DNA from: Oscillospiraceae bacterium
GTDB lineage: Bacteria; Bacillota; Clostridia; Oscillospirales; CAG-382
DNA length: 64,000 nucleotides
NCBI GenBank assembly: GCA_015064485.1
Contig: SVSD01000003.1
Location: 1 to 64,000, forward strand
Direction of reading: 5' to 3'
Shown one piece after another: positions 27,761 through 37,690 of this stretch (its first letter is position 1; each line of letters starts with the position of its first letter). The position numbers and the translations under genes were made by a program. The notes beneath the pieces were generated by a model. That model worked only from the letters and a program-made list of their open reading frames with translations, was not told the DNA's origin and searched no databases.

Positions 27761-28144
27761 ATGGAAAAATGTATGAACGGCAAAAAGGCGAAAAATGATA
27801 TAATCTTTATATCCGCACTTCTTGTTTTTGCTTTGATCTTCGGACTTGTGCTTTTTTTGTCGCAGACAAAGGGCGATACGGTCGTTGTTACTGTTGACGG
27901 CGCACTTTTCGGCGAATATCCGATAGAAAAGGATGCGCAAATAGAAATAAAAAGCAAAAGCGGCGAAAACCTTCTTGTCATAAAAGACAAAACGGCGGAT
28001 GTTATATCTGCAAGTTGTCCCGACGGAATATGCGTACATCACCGCCCAATACAAAACGGGGGAGAAAGTATAATCTGTCTTCCCAACAAAGTGGTCGTTG
28101 AGGTCCGAACAAAAGGTGTAAAAGGCACAGATATTATAGTTTGA
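27761..28144 (+). CDS. NusG domain II-containing protein
   Basis: N-term TM, ...VVVTVDGALFGEYPI..ISASCPDGICVHHRPIQNGGESIICLPNKVVVEV. Confidence 0.85.
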   Translation: MEKCMNGKKAKNDIIFISALLVFALIFGLVLFLSQTKGDTVVVTVDGALFGEYPIEKDAQIEIKSKSGENLLVIKDKTADVISASCPDGICVHHRPIQNGGESIICLPNKVVVEVRTKGVKGTDIIV

Positions 28145-28659
28145 TGGTGATAAATTTGAAAAACACAAAAACAATTGCATTTGTCGGAATTTCGGCAACT
28201 CTTGCGCTTTTATTATCGTATGTTGAATTCTTGCTTCCGCCTTTATTTGTTTCGGTTCCCGGAATAAAGATAGGACTTCCGAATGTTGTAATAATATTTG
28301 CACTTTATTGTTTGGGATTCCGTTATGCGGCAATAATATCTTTTGTAAGGCTTATTATGACATCTTTGCTGTTTGGAAATATACTTACTCTGGCATATAG
28401 TTTTGCAGGCGCGGTTTTAAGTCTTACGGTTATGGCAATTCTTAAGAAAACCGATCTTTTATCATGTGTCGGTGTAAGTGTTGCCGGTGGAGTATCGCAT
28501 AACATAGGACAGGTTTTAGTTGCAATTTTTCTCTTGAAAACCCCGCAAATTGCATATTATATGCTTGTACTTTTGGTAACGGGTATCATATCGGGAGCAT
28601 TTGTCGGATTGTGCGGAGCTTTTTTGATAAAGCGAATACCGATAGATAAGCTTAAATAG
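28141..28659 (+). CDS. Gx transporter family / heptaprenyl-diphosphate synthase component I-like membrane protein
   Basis: ISATLALLLSYVEFLLPPLFVSVPGIKIGLPNVVIIFALY. Confidence 0.8.
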   Translation: MMVINLKNTKTIAFVGISATLALLLSYVEFLLPPLFVSVPGIKIGLPNVVIIFALYCLGFRYAAIISFVRLIMTSLLFGNILTLAYSFAGAVLSLTVMAILKKTDLLSCVGVSVAGGVSHNIGQVLVAIFLLKTPQIAYYMLVLLVTGIISGAFVGLCGAFLIKRIPIDKLK

Positions 28660-28674
28660 CAGTTTTATTTTGTA

Positions 28675-28703
28675 TTGACATTTTCAGATAAATATGTTAA
28701 AAT
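28675..28703 (+). promoter_or_regulatory. Internal sigma-A-type promoter
   Basis: TTGACA - 17 nt - TAAAAT upstream of 28734 lipoprotein. Confidence 0.6.
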
Positions 28704-28733
28704 TTTTAGGTATAAAATAAAAGGAGAATATTT

Positions 28734-29717
28734 ATGAAAAGAATTATTTCTGTTTTCATGATTGCGGCAACTCTTCTTACAGTTTTCGTTTTTGCAGGAT
28801 GTAACGAGGAAACCGCAAAGGAACTCAAATTCGGTCTTGGTGTATATACCACCGCATCCGCAACAGATGCTACAGAAGATAAAGACGGACAGGGACAGGC
28901 TACAATGACTGTGGCTGCAGTTCTTGTTGACGAAGACGGCAAAATCGTAAAGGCTGTTGTTGACTGTGCGGATAACAAGGTCAACTATACATTCGACGGC
29001 AAGGCTGTTGCCAACGACTCTTTTGCAACAAAGTATGAACTGGGCGACGCTTATAATATGGTAGCATACGGCGGAGCTTCTTCCGAATGGTATGAACAGG
29101 CAGACAAGTTCTGTGCTCTTATCTCAGGTAAAACAACAGACGAAATTGCGGCTCTCGTTGCAGAAGATAATAAGGGCAATGAGGAAGTTATAAACGCAGG
29201 CTGTACAATTTATATTTCTGAATTTGTAAAGGCTGTTGAAAAGGCAGTTGCAAATGCAACTGAAACAAAGGCGACTGCAAACGATACTCTTAAGCTCGGC
29301 ATCTCCACAACTCAGACAACATCAGATGCAGACGAAGATAAAAAAGGCTCCAATAAGGTTGAAACAACAATTTTTGCGGCAGCAGTTGATGCTGAAGGCA
29401 AGATCGTTGAAGCAACAAGCGATTGTGCAGAGGTTTCCTTTGGCTTTGATCTTGAAGGAGCAAGTGCGTTTGACACCGCTTCCGAAATCCTCACAAAGAG
29501 AGAAAAAGGCGAAGACTACGGTATGAAGGCTTATGCCGGCTCCGAAAAAGAATGGTTTGAACAGGCAGATGCTTTTGATGCTGCTTGCGAAGGCAAAACA
29601 GCTTCCGAAATTACAGGTCTTATGAACGAAGAATATAAGGCGGTCGAAGATCTTCAGGAGGCAGGCTGTACAATCTATATCAGCGGTTTTGTAAAGGCTG
29701 CAACAAAGATTGCATAA
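28734..29717 (+). CDS. Lipoprotein with two tandem paralogous domains
   Basis: Lipobox FVFAGC; two ~145-aa repeats each ending AGCTIYIS.FVKA. Confidence 0.8.
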   Translation: MKRIISVFMIAATLLTVFVFAGCNEETAKELKFGLGVYTTASATDATEDKDGQGQATMTVAAVLVDEDGKIVKAVVDCADNKVNYTFDGKAVANDSFATKYELGDAYNMVAYGGASSEWYEQADKFCALISGKTTDEIAALVAEDNKGNEEVINAGCTIYISEFVKAVEKAVANATETKATANDTLKLGISTTQTTSDADEDKKGSNKVETTIFAAAVDAEGKIVEATSDCAEVSFGFDLEGASAFDTASEILTKREKGEDYGMKAYAGSEKEWFEQADAFDAACEGKTASEITGLMNEEYKAVEDLQEAGCTIYISGFVKAATKIA

Positions 29718-29733
29718 ATTTTAATATAGAAAA

Positions 29734-29757
29734 GGGAGGTATATCCTCCCTTTTTTG
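29734..29757 (+). terminator. Intrinsic terminator
   Basis: gggagg-tata-tcctccctttttt. Confidence 0.7.
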
Positions 29758-29773
29758 GTATATGGAGATTTTG

Positions 29774-30832
29774 ATGAAAAAAAGATTACTTGCGGTAACT
29801 GCAGCATTGATTTTTTCTATGTTTTTTTCCTTGGCTTTTGTATCATGCGATAAACAAAAAACAAAATTTGTGTGCCACAGCCTTGATTATTTTGATACCG
29901 CAACAACAATTACGGGATATGAAGAAAGCAAAGAAGAATTTGACAGAGTAAGCGGTGAAATATTAAAACTTCTTTCTGAATACCATAAGCTTTATACTAT
30001 CTATCACAGATTTGAAGGACTTGAAAATCTTTGCACAATAAATGACCTTCAAAACGGAGCTCACCGTACAGTTTCGGTTGACAGCCGAATTACCGATATG
30101 CTTTTATATTCCAAGGATATGTATGATGTTACAAACGGTAAATTCAATATTGCAATGGGAAGTGTTCTGTCGATCTGGCATACATACAGAACCTGCGGCC
30201 TTGCCGACCCGTCTCAGGCACAGCTTCCTCCGAAAGATAAGCTTACAGAGGCGGCGAAGCATACAGATATCAAAGATGTTTTGATAGACGCGGAAAATAA
30301 CACAGTGTATCTTCAGGATCCCGAGATGACACTTGATGTGGGCGCTGTTGCAAAAGGATATGCCGTTGAAATGGCAGCAAAGTATCTTGAGGAACAGGGA
30401 ATATCGGGATATGTCATAAATGTCGGCGGAAATGTAAGAACTGTCGGAACAAAGCCGAATGGGGAAAGCTGGCTTGCAGGAATAGAAAATCCCAGCCCGG
30501 ATTCGGATATTCCGTATGTTGCATATCTCAATCTTTCGGGGGAATCCTTGGTGACGAGCGGCTCGTATCAAAGATTTTATACCGTTGACGGTATTAATTA
30601 TCACCATATAATAGACCCCGAAACTCTGATGCCTGCAAAGGGATATCTTTCGGTTTCGGTTTTGTGCTGCGATTCGGCTTTGGGAGATGCTTTGTCAACG
30701 GCACTTTTCTGTATGCCGTATGACAGTGGAATTTCGCTTGTGGAATCGCTTGACGGCGTTGAGGCGCTTTGGATTATGGCAGACGGATCTCAAAAATATT
30801 CAAGCGGATTTGACAAATATCTTGCGGAATAA
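29774..30832 (+). CDS. apbE: FAD:protein FMN transferase
   Basis: LDVGAVAKGYAVEMAAKYLEEQGISGYVINVGGNVRTVG, HHIIDPETLMPAKGYLSVSV; ATG chosen at MKKRLL (ORF opens at 29762). Confidence 0.9.
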   Translation: MKKRLLAVTAALIFSMFFSLAFVSCDKQKTKFVCHSLDYFDTATTITGYEESKEEFDRVSGEILKLLSEYHKLYTIYHRFEGLENLCTINDLQNGAHRTVSVDSRITDMLLYSKDMYDVTNGKFNIAMGSVLSIWHTYRTCGLADPSQAQLPPKDKLTEAAKHTDIKDVLIDAENNTVYLQDPEMTLDVGAVAKGYAVEMAAKYLEEQGISGYVINVGGNVRTVGTKPNGESWLAGIENPSPDSDIPYVAYLNLSGESLVTSGSYQRFYTVDGINYHHIIDPETLMPAKGYLSVSVLCCDSALGDALSTALFCMPYDSGISLVESLDGVEALWIMADGSQKYSSGFDKYLAE

Positions 30833-30871
30833 TTGCTGTAACAACAAAAGTATGTAAGCTGGTGTTTTAAT

Positions 30872-31681
30872 ATGAAAGAATTGAATAACAAGAGTATAAC
30901 TCATGTAATAAATTCACATTATCCCAACTCTTATACCGTAGATGATACGGGTGTTTATGTTAGGGAGATAAATATCAAAAGCTGTTGTGAAAACAAAACT
31001 GAAGTCAGGATTGCTATGATAACAGATGCTCATCTGAATACAGAAAAAACTGAATATGAAAAAGCACTTGTAAATGCTATGAAATTAACAGCTTGTGCGG
31101 ATCAGTTAGTTTTATGCGGCGACAATGTTGAATCAGTTTCTTCTGATGAGAATTTAGCCCTTCTTAAAGAGAATGTGTGGAATGTTTACCCCGATACCAT
31201 AACAATTCTCGGAAATCACGAATACTTTTATCCGTTCGATTCTTCAACAGATGCGCTCAAAGAAAAGATAGACCGCATATGGCCGCATAATCCCGATTAT
31301 TATTCAAGGCTTGTCGGGGGAAAGGTCCTTGTCGTTACGGCGGATAATGCAAGGGCTGTTGAATACGGAAATTGGACATATTATTTCACAAAAGACAAAT
31401 GCGAGCTTTTAAGGGCAGATATAGAATATGCAAGAAAAAACGGATATATAATCCTTTTCTTCTGCCATGTCGGACTTACGCTTCTTGACAAGACTGTTGA
31501 GGCAAACGGTGAAATGCTCGACATAATCAAGACAAATTCGGATGTAATAAAAGGGTGTTTTTCAGGTCATGGGCACAAGGACGGAAAGGCAGCTATAAAT
31601 GCGGATGACGGATTGCTGCAGTACTGGCTTTGCGGCTGCTGTGAAGGAAAAGGGCATATACTGTTTATCAATGTAAAATAA
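30872..31681 (+). CDS. Metallophosphoesterase
   Basis: MITDAHLN ... LCGDNVE ... ILGNHEYFY ... FSGHGH. Confidence 0.85.
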   Translation: MKELNNKSITHVINSHYPNSYTVDDTGVYVREINIKSCCENKTEVRIAMITDAHLNTEKTEYEKALVNAMKLTACADQLVLCGDNVESVSSDENLALLKENVWNVYPDTITILGNHEYFYPFDSSTDALKEKIDRIWPHNPDYYSRLVGGKVLVVTADNARAVEYGNWTYYFTKDKCELLRADIEYARKNGYIILFFCHVGLTLLDKTVEANGEMLDIIKTNSDVIKGCFSGHGHKDGKAAINADDGLLQYWLCGCCEGKGHILFINVK

Positions 31682-31688
31682 ATATAAA

Positions 31689-31720
31689 AATCCCAAGGAA
31701 GTAATTCCTTGGGATTTTTG
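31689..31720 (+). terminator. Intrinsic terminator
   Basis: aatcccaaggaa-gtaa-ttccttgggattttt. Confidence 0.8.
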
Positions 31721-31901
31721 ATTGGCAGTTTACATTGAAAACAAACTGAACCGGATAAGGTTGTGTGGGGAAAAGGAATATATTAACAGCTGTTATTCAG
31801 CCCGATAGAAAAAGCCGGTGTATGTCGTTATAATACGCCGAAAGTTTCCGTAAATGAAATGTGAATTTTGTCTGCAAAAAGCTAAAAAAAGAATTTCAGA
31901 C

Positions 31902-31930
31902 TTGACCTTTTATTTATATTAGTATATAAT
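31902..31930 (+). promoter_or_regulatory. Sigma-A promoter of polysaccharide cluster
   Basis: TTGACC - 17 nt - TATAAT. Confidence 0.65.
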
Positions 31931-32043
31931 ATAAAGTAGATTAAAATGTCGTTTTCTTTTTTATATTGCGTTTTTCTAAAATAATCAGGTGAAAGAGAGC
32001 ATATCGTCTGACAGTGCGGCGGTATGTAAAGGGTATTAATTTT

Positions 32044-33270
32044 ATGAAAAAATTTGAGAACAAGATCTGGCTTTCCTCCCCAACCATGCATGGAGATGAA
32101 ATCAAGTATGTCAAAGAGGCATATGACACTAACTGGATGTCAACAGTCGGCGAAAACATCAATGTCCTTGAGAAAAACATATGCGAAAAAGTCGGCTGTA
32201 AATACGCAGTTGCACTTTCGTGCGGTACATCTGCGCTTCACCTTGCGGTAAAACTCGCAGGCGTAAAGATGGGGGACACAGTTTTTTGCACAGATATGAC
32301 CTTTGATGCAACCGTAAATCCTGTCATCTACGAAAAGGCAACCCCTGTTTTTATCGACACTGAATACGACACATGGAATATGGATCCCGAAGCTCTTGAA
32401 AAGGCATTTGAATTATACCCCGATACAAAAGTAATCGTCCTTGCCAATCTTTACGGAACACCGGCAAAGTTTGACGAGATATGTGCTGTTGCGGACAAGC
32501 ACGGAGCAATAATTATAGAGGACGCCGCAGAATCTCTCGGTGCTACATATAAAGGCAGACAGACAGGAACCTTCGGTACATATAATGCTATCTCGTTCAA
32601 CGGAAACAAGATAATTACAGGTTCATCCGGAGGAATGCTTTTGACAGATGACCTTGATGCTGCAAATAAAGCCCGTAAGTGGTCAACCCAGAGCCGTGAA
32701 AATGCTCCCTGGTATCAGCATGAAGAAGTCGGATATAATTACCGTATGAGTAATGTTATCGCCGGAATCGTCCGCGGACAGCTTCCGTACCTTGAAGAAC
32801 ATATAGCACAGAAAAAGGCGATTTACGAAAGATACAAAGAAGGCTTCAAAGATCTGCCTGTAACTATGAATCCTTATGATAAAGAAATTATGGAGCCAAA
32901 TTTCTGGCTTTCCTGTATGCTCATAAATGAAGACGCAATGTGTAAGCAGGTGAGAAGCGATAATGAAGCCTGCTATATTTCAGAACCCGGCAAATCCTGT
33001 CCGACAGAGATTCTTGAGGTTCTTGCAAAGTATAATGCTGAAGGAAGACCTATATGGAAGCCTATGCATATGCAGCCGATGTACCGTATGAATCCTTTTG
33101 TTACCAAAGACGGAAATGGCAGAGGAAGAACCAACGCATATATTGCAGGAAAAGGTATTGATGTCGGCGCGGACATATTTGCAAGAGGACTCTGTTTGCC
33201 CAGCGATAATAAGATGACAACAGAAGAACAGGACAACATTATCGAAATAATCAAATCTTGCTTTAACTGA
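32044..33270 (+). CDS. DegT/DnrJ/EryC1/StrS-family PLP-dependent aminotransferase
   Basis: SCGTSALHLAVKLAGV, IIIEDAAESLGATYKG, SFNGNKIITGSSGGML; ATG at 32044. Confidence 0.92.
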   Translation: MKKFENKIWLSSPTMHGDEIKYVKEAYDTNWMSTVGENINVLEKNICEKVGCKYAVALSCGTSALHLAVKLAGVKMGDTVFCTDMTFDATVNPVIYEKATPVFIDTEYDTWNMDPEALEKAFELYPDTKVIVLANLYGTPAKFDEICAVADKHGAIIIEDAAESLGATYKGRQTGTFGTYNAISFNGNKIITGSSGGMLLTDDLDAANKARKWSTQSRENAPWYQHEEVGYNYRMSNVIAGIVRGQLPYLEEHIAQKKAIYERYKEGFKDLPVTMNPYDKEIMEPNFWLSCMLINEDAMCKQVRSDNEACYISEPGKSCPTEILEVLAKYNAEGRPIWKPMHMQPMYRMNPFVTKDGNGRGRTNAYIAGKGIDVGADIFARGLCLPSDNKMTTEEQDNIIEIIKSCFN

Positions 33271-33285
33271 TATAGAATAACTGTT

Positions 33286-35265
33286 ATGAATAAAAAAATT
33301 GCAATCATAGGTGCGAACGACCAACAAAATCCGCTTATTTTGAAAGCGAGGGAGATGGGCTTTGAAACCCATACTTTTGCCTGGCAGACAGGCGGGGAGA
33401 TCGGCGAAAAAACCTCCGACTTTTTCTATCCCATCAGTGCCGGCAATAAGGACGAAATTCTTGAAATGTGCAAAAAAATCGGAATCTCCGCTATTGTTTC
33501 AGTAGGCTCCGATATTGCCGCACAAACATCCGCATATGTTGCACAGTCACTCGGACTTGTCTGCAACCGTTTTGAAAATGTATGCGGTGTTTCCAACAAA
33601 TTAAATGTGCGAAAAATTCTCGCTCAAAACGGAATAACACAGCCCAAATATGCTGAAATCGGCGATACGATCCCTTTTGAAGAATTAAACGCATTAAGAT
33701 TTCCTCTTGTTGTAAAACCGAGTGACCGTTCGGGCGGACGGGGAATTGCGCTTGTGCGTGATCCGTCAGAGCTTTTTGCCGCAATCAATAATGCCAGAGA
33801 GGCTTCGTTTGAACGAAAGGCGATAGTGGAAGAGTATATAGAAGGCAACCTTTACAGTTGTGAATGTATTTCCTTAAAGTGCGAACACAAAATAATCGGC
33901 TTTACACAGCGCGATGTTACGCTTGCCGGTAAAAGCTTTTGCGAATACAGACACTCACAGCCCGCGATCCTTCCGTTTTCGGTTGAAAACGAACTGAAAA
34001 AAACAGTACCTGCGATACTTGATTGCCTGGGACTCTGTTTCGGAGCTTCGTCTGTTGAATTTATTGTAGATTCAGACAACAGATTTTACATAATCGAAGT
34101 TTCGCCGACAATGTACGGAGATTATATCGGAACGCATCTCATTCCTCTTGTGTATGGGTTTGACTATACGGGAGCGGTTATCGATATTGCCTGCGGGAAG
34201 GCTGTAAAGCTTGCAGATAATCCTGCCAAAGCCATTGCTTCTGTTTCATTCGAATATGATGCGTCAAATGGGCAGCGGGGCAAACATACGGTTTTTTCCG
34301 AGCCTATAAAGGAGTTTGGAGGATGTTTGAAATTCCGTCCGCAGGAAAATACCGCATACTTTTGCGAAAACGAAAGCATACTCGCGCTTAACAGCGAATA
34401 TACCGCATTTTGGTGTGCCTTATGCGAGATTTCTCCTCAGCGTGTGCATATTCCTTACTACGCTTCGTCTGTGTGGGAAAAAATTGCAGGAGAACTTGGA
34501 ATCGAAACGGTATATTACCATATAGATTCGAAATTTCTCCCGCTTGATATTGATGAGAAGGACGGCGATGCAGTATTTCTCATCAACTACTACGGTCTTT
34601 GTACCGATTACATCAAAAATGCACCGTTTAAACATAAAATAGCCGATAATTCGATGGCTTTCTTTGAAGAACCGATGCATTATGAAAACACATTTACTAT
34701 TTACAGCGCCAGAAAGTTTTTTGCGCTTCCCGACGGGGCATATCTCGTTTCGAATGTGCCGTTTGAAAAAGTAGAGGAGCTTGAAACCGATATCTCGTAT
34801 AAGCGTACAAGAATGCTTTTTCATGCGCTTGAGCTTGGTTCCGGCGATGCTTACAAGGAATCACAGACAAATGAACAGGAACTTGTTCTTTCAAGAAAGG
34901 CAATGTCCGGTCTTACAAAAAAGCTTGTTTGTGCTGTAGACTATAAAAATGAAAAACGCTTGAGAAATCGTAATTTCAATATACTGCATAGCTATTTGAA
35001 AGAGTTTAATTTGCTTTCCATCGACACAGACGAAAATTTTGCACCGCAGTTCTACCCGTTGCTGGTAAACTCGGATATTCGCAGCCGCCTTGTCGAGAAG
35101 AAAATATATATTCCCTTAATGTGGAGAAAGACACTTTCCGAAGAATTTGACGGCTTTGCCGAAAAAACATTTTCAGAAAAGCTTATTTCTCTTCCTGTTG
35201 AGCCGGACTATTCCGAAACCGATATGGAATATCTGGCTAAAACGGTAATTGCTTTATTGACTTAA
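33286..35265 (+). CDS. ATP-grasp domain fused to a C-terminal DegT-like aminotransferase-related domain
   Basis: N-term IAIIGANDQQNPLILKAREMG.., FPLVVKPSDRSGGRGIALV, EEYIEGNLYSCE; C-term NYYGLCTDYI..FFEEPMHYENTFTIYSARKFFALPDGAYLVSN. Confidence 0.75.
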   Translation: MNKKIAIIGANDQQNPLILKAREMGFETHTFAWQTGGEIGEKTSDFFYPISAGNKDEILEMCKKIGISAIVSVGSDIAAQTSAYVAQSLGLVCNRFENVCGVSNKLNVRKILAQNGITQPKYAEIGDTIPFEELNALRFPLVVKPSDRSGGRGIALVRDPSELFAAINNAREASFERKAIVEEYIEGNLYSCECISLKCEHKIIGFTQRDVTLAGKSFCEYRHSQPAILPFSVENELKKTVPAILDCLGLCFGASSVEFIVDSDNRFYIIEVSPTMYGDYIGTHLIPLVYGFDYTGAVIDIACGKAVKLADNPAKAIASVSFEYDASNGQRGKHTVFSEPIKEFGGCLKFRPQENTAYFCENESILALNSEYTAFWCALCEISPQRVHIPYYASSVWEKIAGELGIETVYYHIDSKFLPLDIDEKDGDAVFLINYYGLCTDYIKNAPFKHKIADNSMAFFEEPMHYENTFTIYSARKFFALPDGAYLVSNVPFEKVEELETDISYKRTRMLFHALELGSGDAYKESQTNEQELVLSRKAMSGLTKKLVCAVDYKNEKRLRNRNFNILHSYLKEFNLLSIDTDENFAPQFYPLLVNSDIRSRLVEKKIYIPLMWRKTLSEEFDGFAEKTFSEKLISLPVEPDYSETDMEYLAKTVIALLT

Positions 35266-35347
35266 AGCTTGCCGCACGGTTCGTTGAAGCCGGTATGTGT
35301 TTGACTCGTTGCAGTCGGATGACAATTAATATTAAGGAGTTTTAGCT

Positions 35348-36709
35348 ATGACAACTGTATTTTTATACATATTTATCATGCTTGCGGTTATTTTCTTTTG
35401 GTTTTTAGCCTTCAAGCGTCCTATTTATGAGGGTGTCCTCATAAGCTTTGCCTTGCTTTTGACAGTAACAGGCACATGGGCAAATGTTTTCGAATATATC
35501 GACAGCGCACTTTCCACATCTCTTCTCTACTCGATGATGGCGTTTTGTGCGATGTCGCAGATTTTATCTAAAACAAAAGTTATAGATAACTGTGTTAAGA
35601 TCATTATTGCGCTTCTCGGACGAATTCCCGGCGGCGCAGGTTATGCTTCAATTTTAGCCAGCAGCTTTATGGGTGCACTTTCCGGAAGCGGCCCCGGCAA
35701 TGTTCTTGCAACAGGTTCGATTACAATTCCTGCTATGATAAAATCGGGTTTTCCGCCCGAACTTGCGGCGAATGTTGAAAGTACTGCAAGCTATCTCGGA
35801 AATATGATTCCCCCCTCTGCAAACATTGTTGCCGCACTTGGTGCATACACAGCAATATACGGAGAGGACTCCCTTTCAATAGGACAATTCTGGATAGTAT
35901 GCTGGGGTGTTTCTCTTTGGTTCATTCTTTCAAGATTTGTTCAGCTTTTTGTATTCTGTAAGCGTTATAAAATTCGTGCGATGGCAAAAGAAGATATTCC
36001 CGGTCTTAAAGAAACTCTCAAAGAGAATTGGAACGGACTTCTTCTTCCCGTTATAATTCTTTTCCCGTTCGTGTTTGATGCAGTTTGTAATGCGTCTTTC
36101 CTCACCGAACGGTTAGGTGCGGCGGGAGCCGGCTATTTCTCAAAATCGCTTCTTATATTTACCGGCGGTATTGCCGCTCTTTACGGTATTCTTATCTCAA
36201 AGAACAGAAAAGAAATGACACTTTTCAAAGGAATTATCCCGACCTTTGCAAAATCGGTCAAGGGACTTGTTCCGACAGTTGCGACTTGTATTTTCGGATA
36301 TATGATCGGTGCACTTTTTACAGACCTCAATGTGGGTGCAGATCTTCAGGCCGCATTTGAAAAAATGAATTTCAACATAGTCATCCTTGCGTTGGTAATT
36401 CCGCTTCTTACTTGCTTTATTTCAATGGTTATTCCCGGTTCTTCAATCACAGTTATGCTTGGCTCTGTTTTCATAACAGCTTTTGCAAATGCCGGTGCTA
36501 ACCCAATCCTCGTTGCAGCAATGCTTCCTTGCATCTGCGGTGTTATGTGCGGTATTACTCCGCCGTTTGCACTCGGTATGTATGCAGGTATGTCAATTGC
36601 AAAATCCGATTTCACAAAAACGCTTAAAAATGACCTCTGGTGGGTTGCCGTTCAGTATGTGCTTGAAGTGGTTGTGCTGCTCGGAGTTCTTCCTGTGATA
36701 GGTCTGTAA
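35348..36709 (+). CDS. TRAP-type transporter large permease (DctM-like)
   Basis: ~12 TM; GALSGSGPGNVLATGSITIPAMIKSGFPPELAANVESTASYLGNMIPPSANIV. Confidence 0.8.
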   Translation: MTTVFLYIFIMLAVIFFWFLAFKRPIYEGVLISFALLLTVTGTWANVFEYIDSALSTSLLYSMMAFCAMSQILSKTKVIDNCVKIIIALLGRIPGGAGYASILASSFMGALSGSGPGNVLATGSITIPAMIKSGFPPELAANVESTASYLGNMIPPSANIVAALGAYTAIYGEDSLSIGQFWIVCWGVSLWFILSRFVQLFVFCKRYKIRAMAKEDIPGLKETLKENWNGLLLPVIILFPFVFDAVCNASFLTERLGAAGAGYFSKSLLIFTGGIAALYGILISKNRKEMTLFKGIIPTFAKSVKGLVPTVATCIFGYMIGALFTDLNVGADLQAAFEKMNFNIVILALVIPLLTCFISMVIPGSSITVMLGSVFITAFANAGANPILVAAMLPCICGVMCGITPPFALGMYAGMSIAKSDFTKTLKNDLWWVAVQYVLEVVVLLGVLPVIGL

Positions 36710-36722
36710 GGAGGATAGGGTT

Positions 36723-36992
36723 ATGAAAAAATTCAGAGAAAAAACAGCGCAGATATTATCTTATATTTACGGCACAGGAATTACAGTTGCACTTTTTACC
36801 GGTGCATTTTCGCTTCTCGGATATATTGCCGCTATTATCATCGGCGGAGATTGCGCGGCGGAAATTTGCCGTTTTATTTACAAGCAGCTTTACCCTGTAA
36901 TCATTTATATCTCATCAGTTACCGTTCTTATCGGTCTTGTGAAGATGTATGTTGCAGGCGAAAAATCGCTTGTTCCGCCTAAGAAAAAATAA
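36723..36992 (+). CDS. Small 2-TM membrane protein following the TRAP-type permease
   Basis: 89 aa, two hydrophobic segments, RBS ggagg upstream. Confidence 0.65.
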   Translation: MKKFREKTAQILSYIYGTGITVALFTGAFSLLGYIAAIIIGGDCAAEICRFIYKQLYPVIIYISSVTVLIGLVKMYVAGEKSLVPPKKK

Positions 36993-37014
36993 TACGGAGG
37001 GGACATACAAAACT

Positions 37015-37674
37015 ATGCGTAAATTTCAACTTTTTATAAAACGCGCCTTTGATTTGACTGCTTCGATCATCTTGCTTGTCGCGATGATAATTTTTCCGAT
37101 ACTGATTGTTATTCCGATCGTAATACGGCTTACATCAAAAGGCCCTGCCGTATTTACTCAGGACCGTGTAGGAAAAGACGGTAAGGTATTTAAGATATAT
37201 AAGTTCAGAACAATGCTTATACCCGAGGAAAGCTTTGCTTCCGACGGAAGACCGCTTGAGCCTAAGGAAAGAATAACAAAAGTCGGCGCTTTTCTTCGTA
37301 AAACAAGCCTTGATGAGCTTATGCAGATATTCAACATTATTAACGGCACAATGAGTTTTGTAGGTCCCCGACCTACTCTTCCTTATCAGGTTGAGAATTA
37401 TAATGAGCGTCAGAAAAAGCGTCTTTTGATGCGACCGGGTATAACCGGATGGGCGCAGGTAAACGGAAGAAACGACCTTGCCTGGGGCGAAAAGATCGAA
37501 TATGATATAGAATATATCGAAAAATTTAATTTATGGTTTGATATAAAAATCTTTTTCAAAACAATCGCAGTTGTTTTGAAACAGGATGGAATAGCATTTA
37601 CAAAAAACGATGCAATAAATGCTAAAGTTTCTGAAACTCAAGAAAAGCCGGAGCTTGAAAAAATCGGGAAATAA
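37015..37674 (+). CDS. Undecaprenyl-phosphate sugar phosphotransferase (PglC/WcaJ-type initiating transferase)
   Basis: KRAFDLTASIILL..GPAVFTQDRVGKDGKVFKIYKFRTM..LRKTSLDELMQIFNIINGTMSFVGPRP. Confidence 0.92.
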   Translation: MRKFQLFIKRAFDLTASIILLVAMIIFPILIVIPIVIRLTSKGPAVFTQDRVGKDGKVFKIYKFRTMLIPEESFASDGRPLEPKERITKVGAFLRKTSLDELMQIFNIINGTMSFVGPRPTLPYQVENYNERQKKRLLMRPGITGWAQVNGRNDLAWGEKIEYDIEYIEKFNLWFDIKIFFKTIAVVLKQDGIAFTKNDAINAKVSETQEKPELEKIGK

Positions 37675-37690
37675 ATAGGGAGAAATACAT

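Noticed and set aside
31740-31900. Possible structured RNA in the leader before the polysaccharide cluster
   Set aside because: Some short inverted repeats, but no recognisable riboswitch or ncRNA motif and most of it lies upstream of the predicted promoter at 31902-31930.
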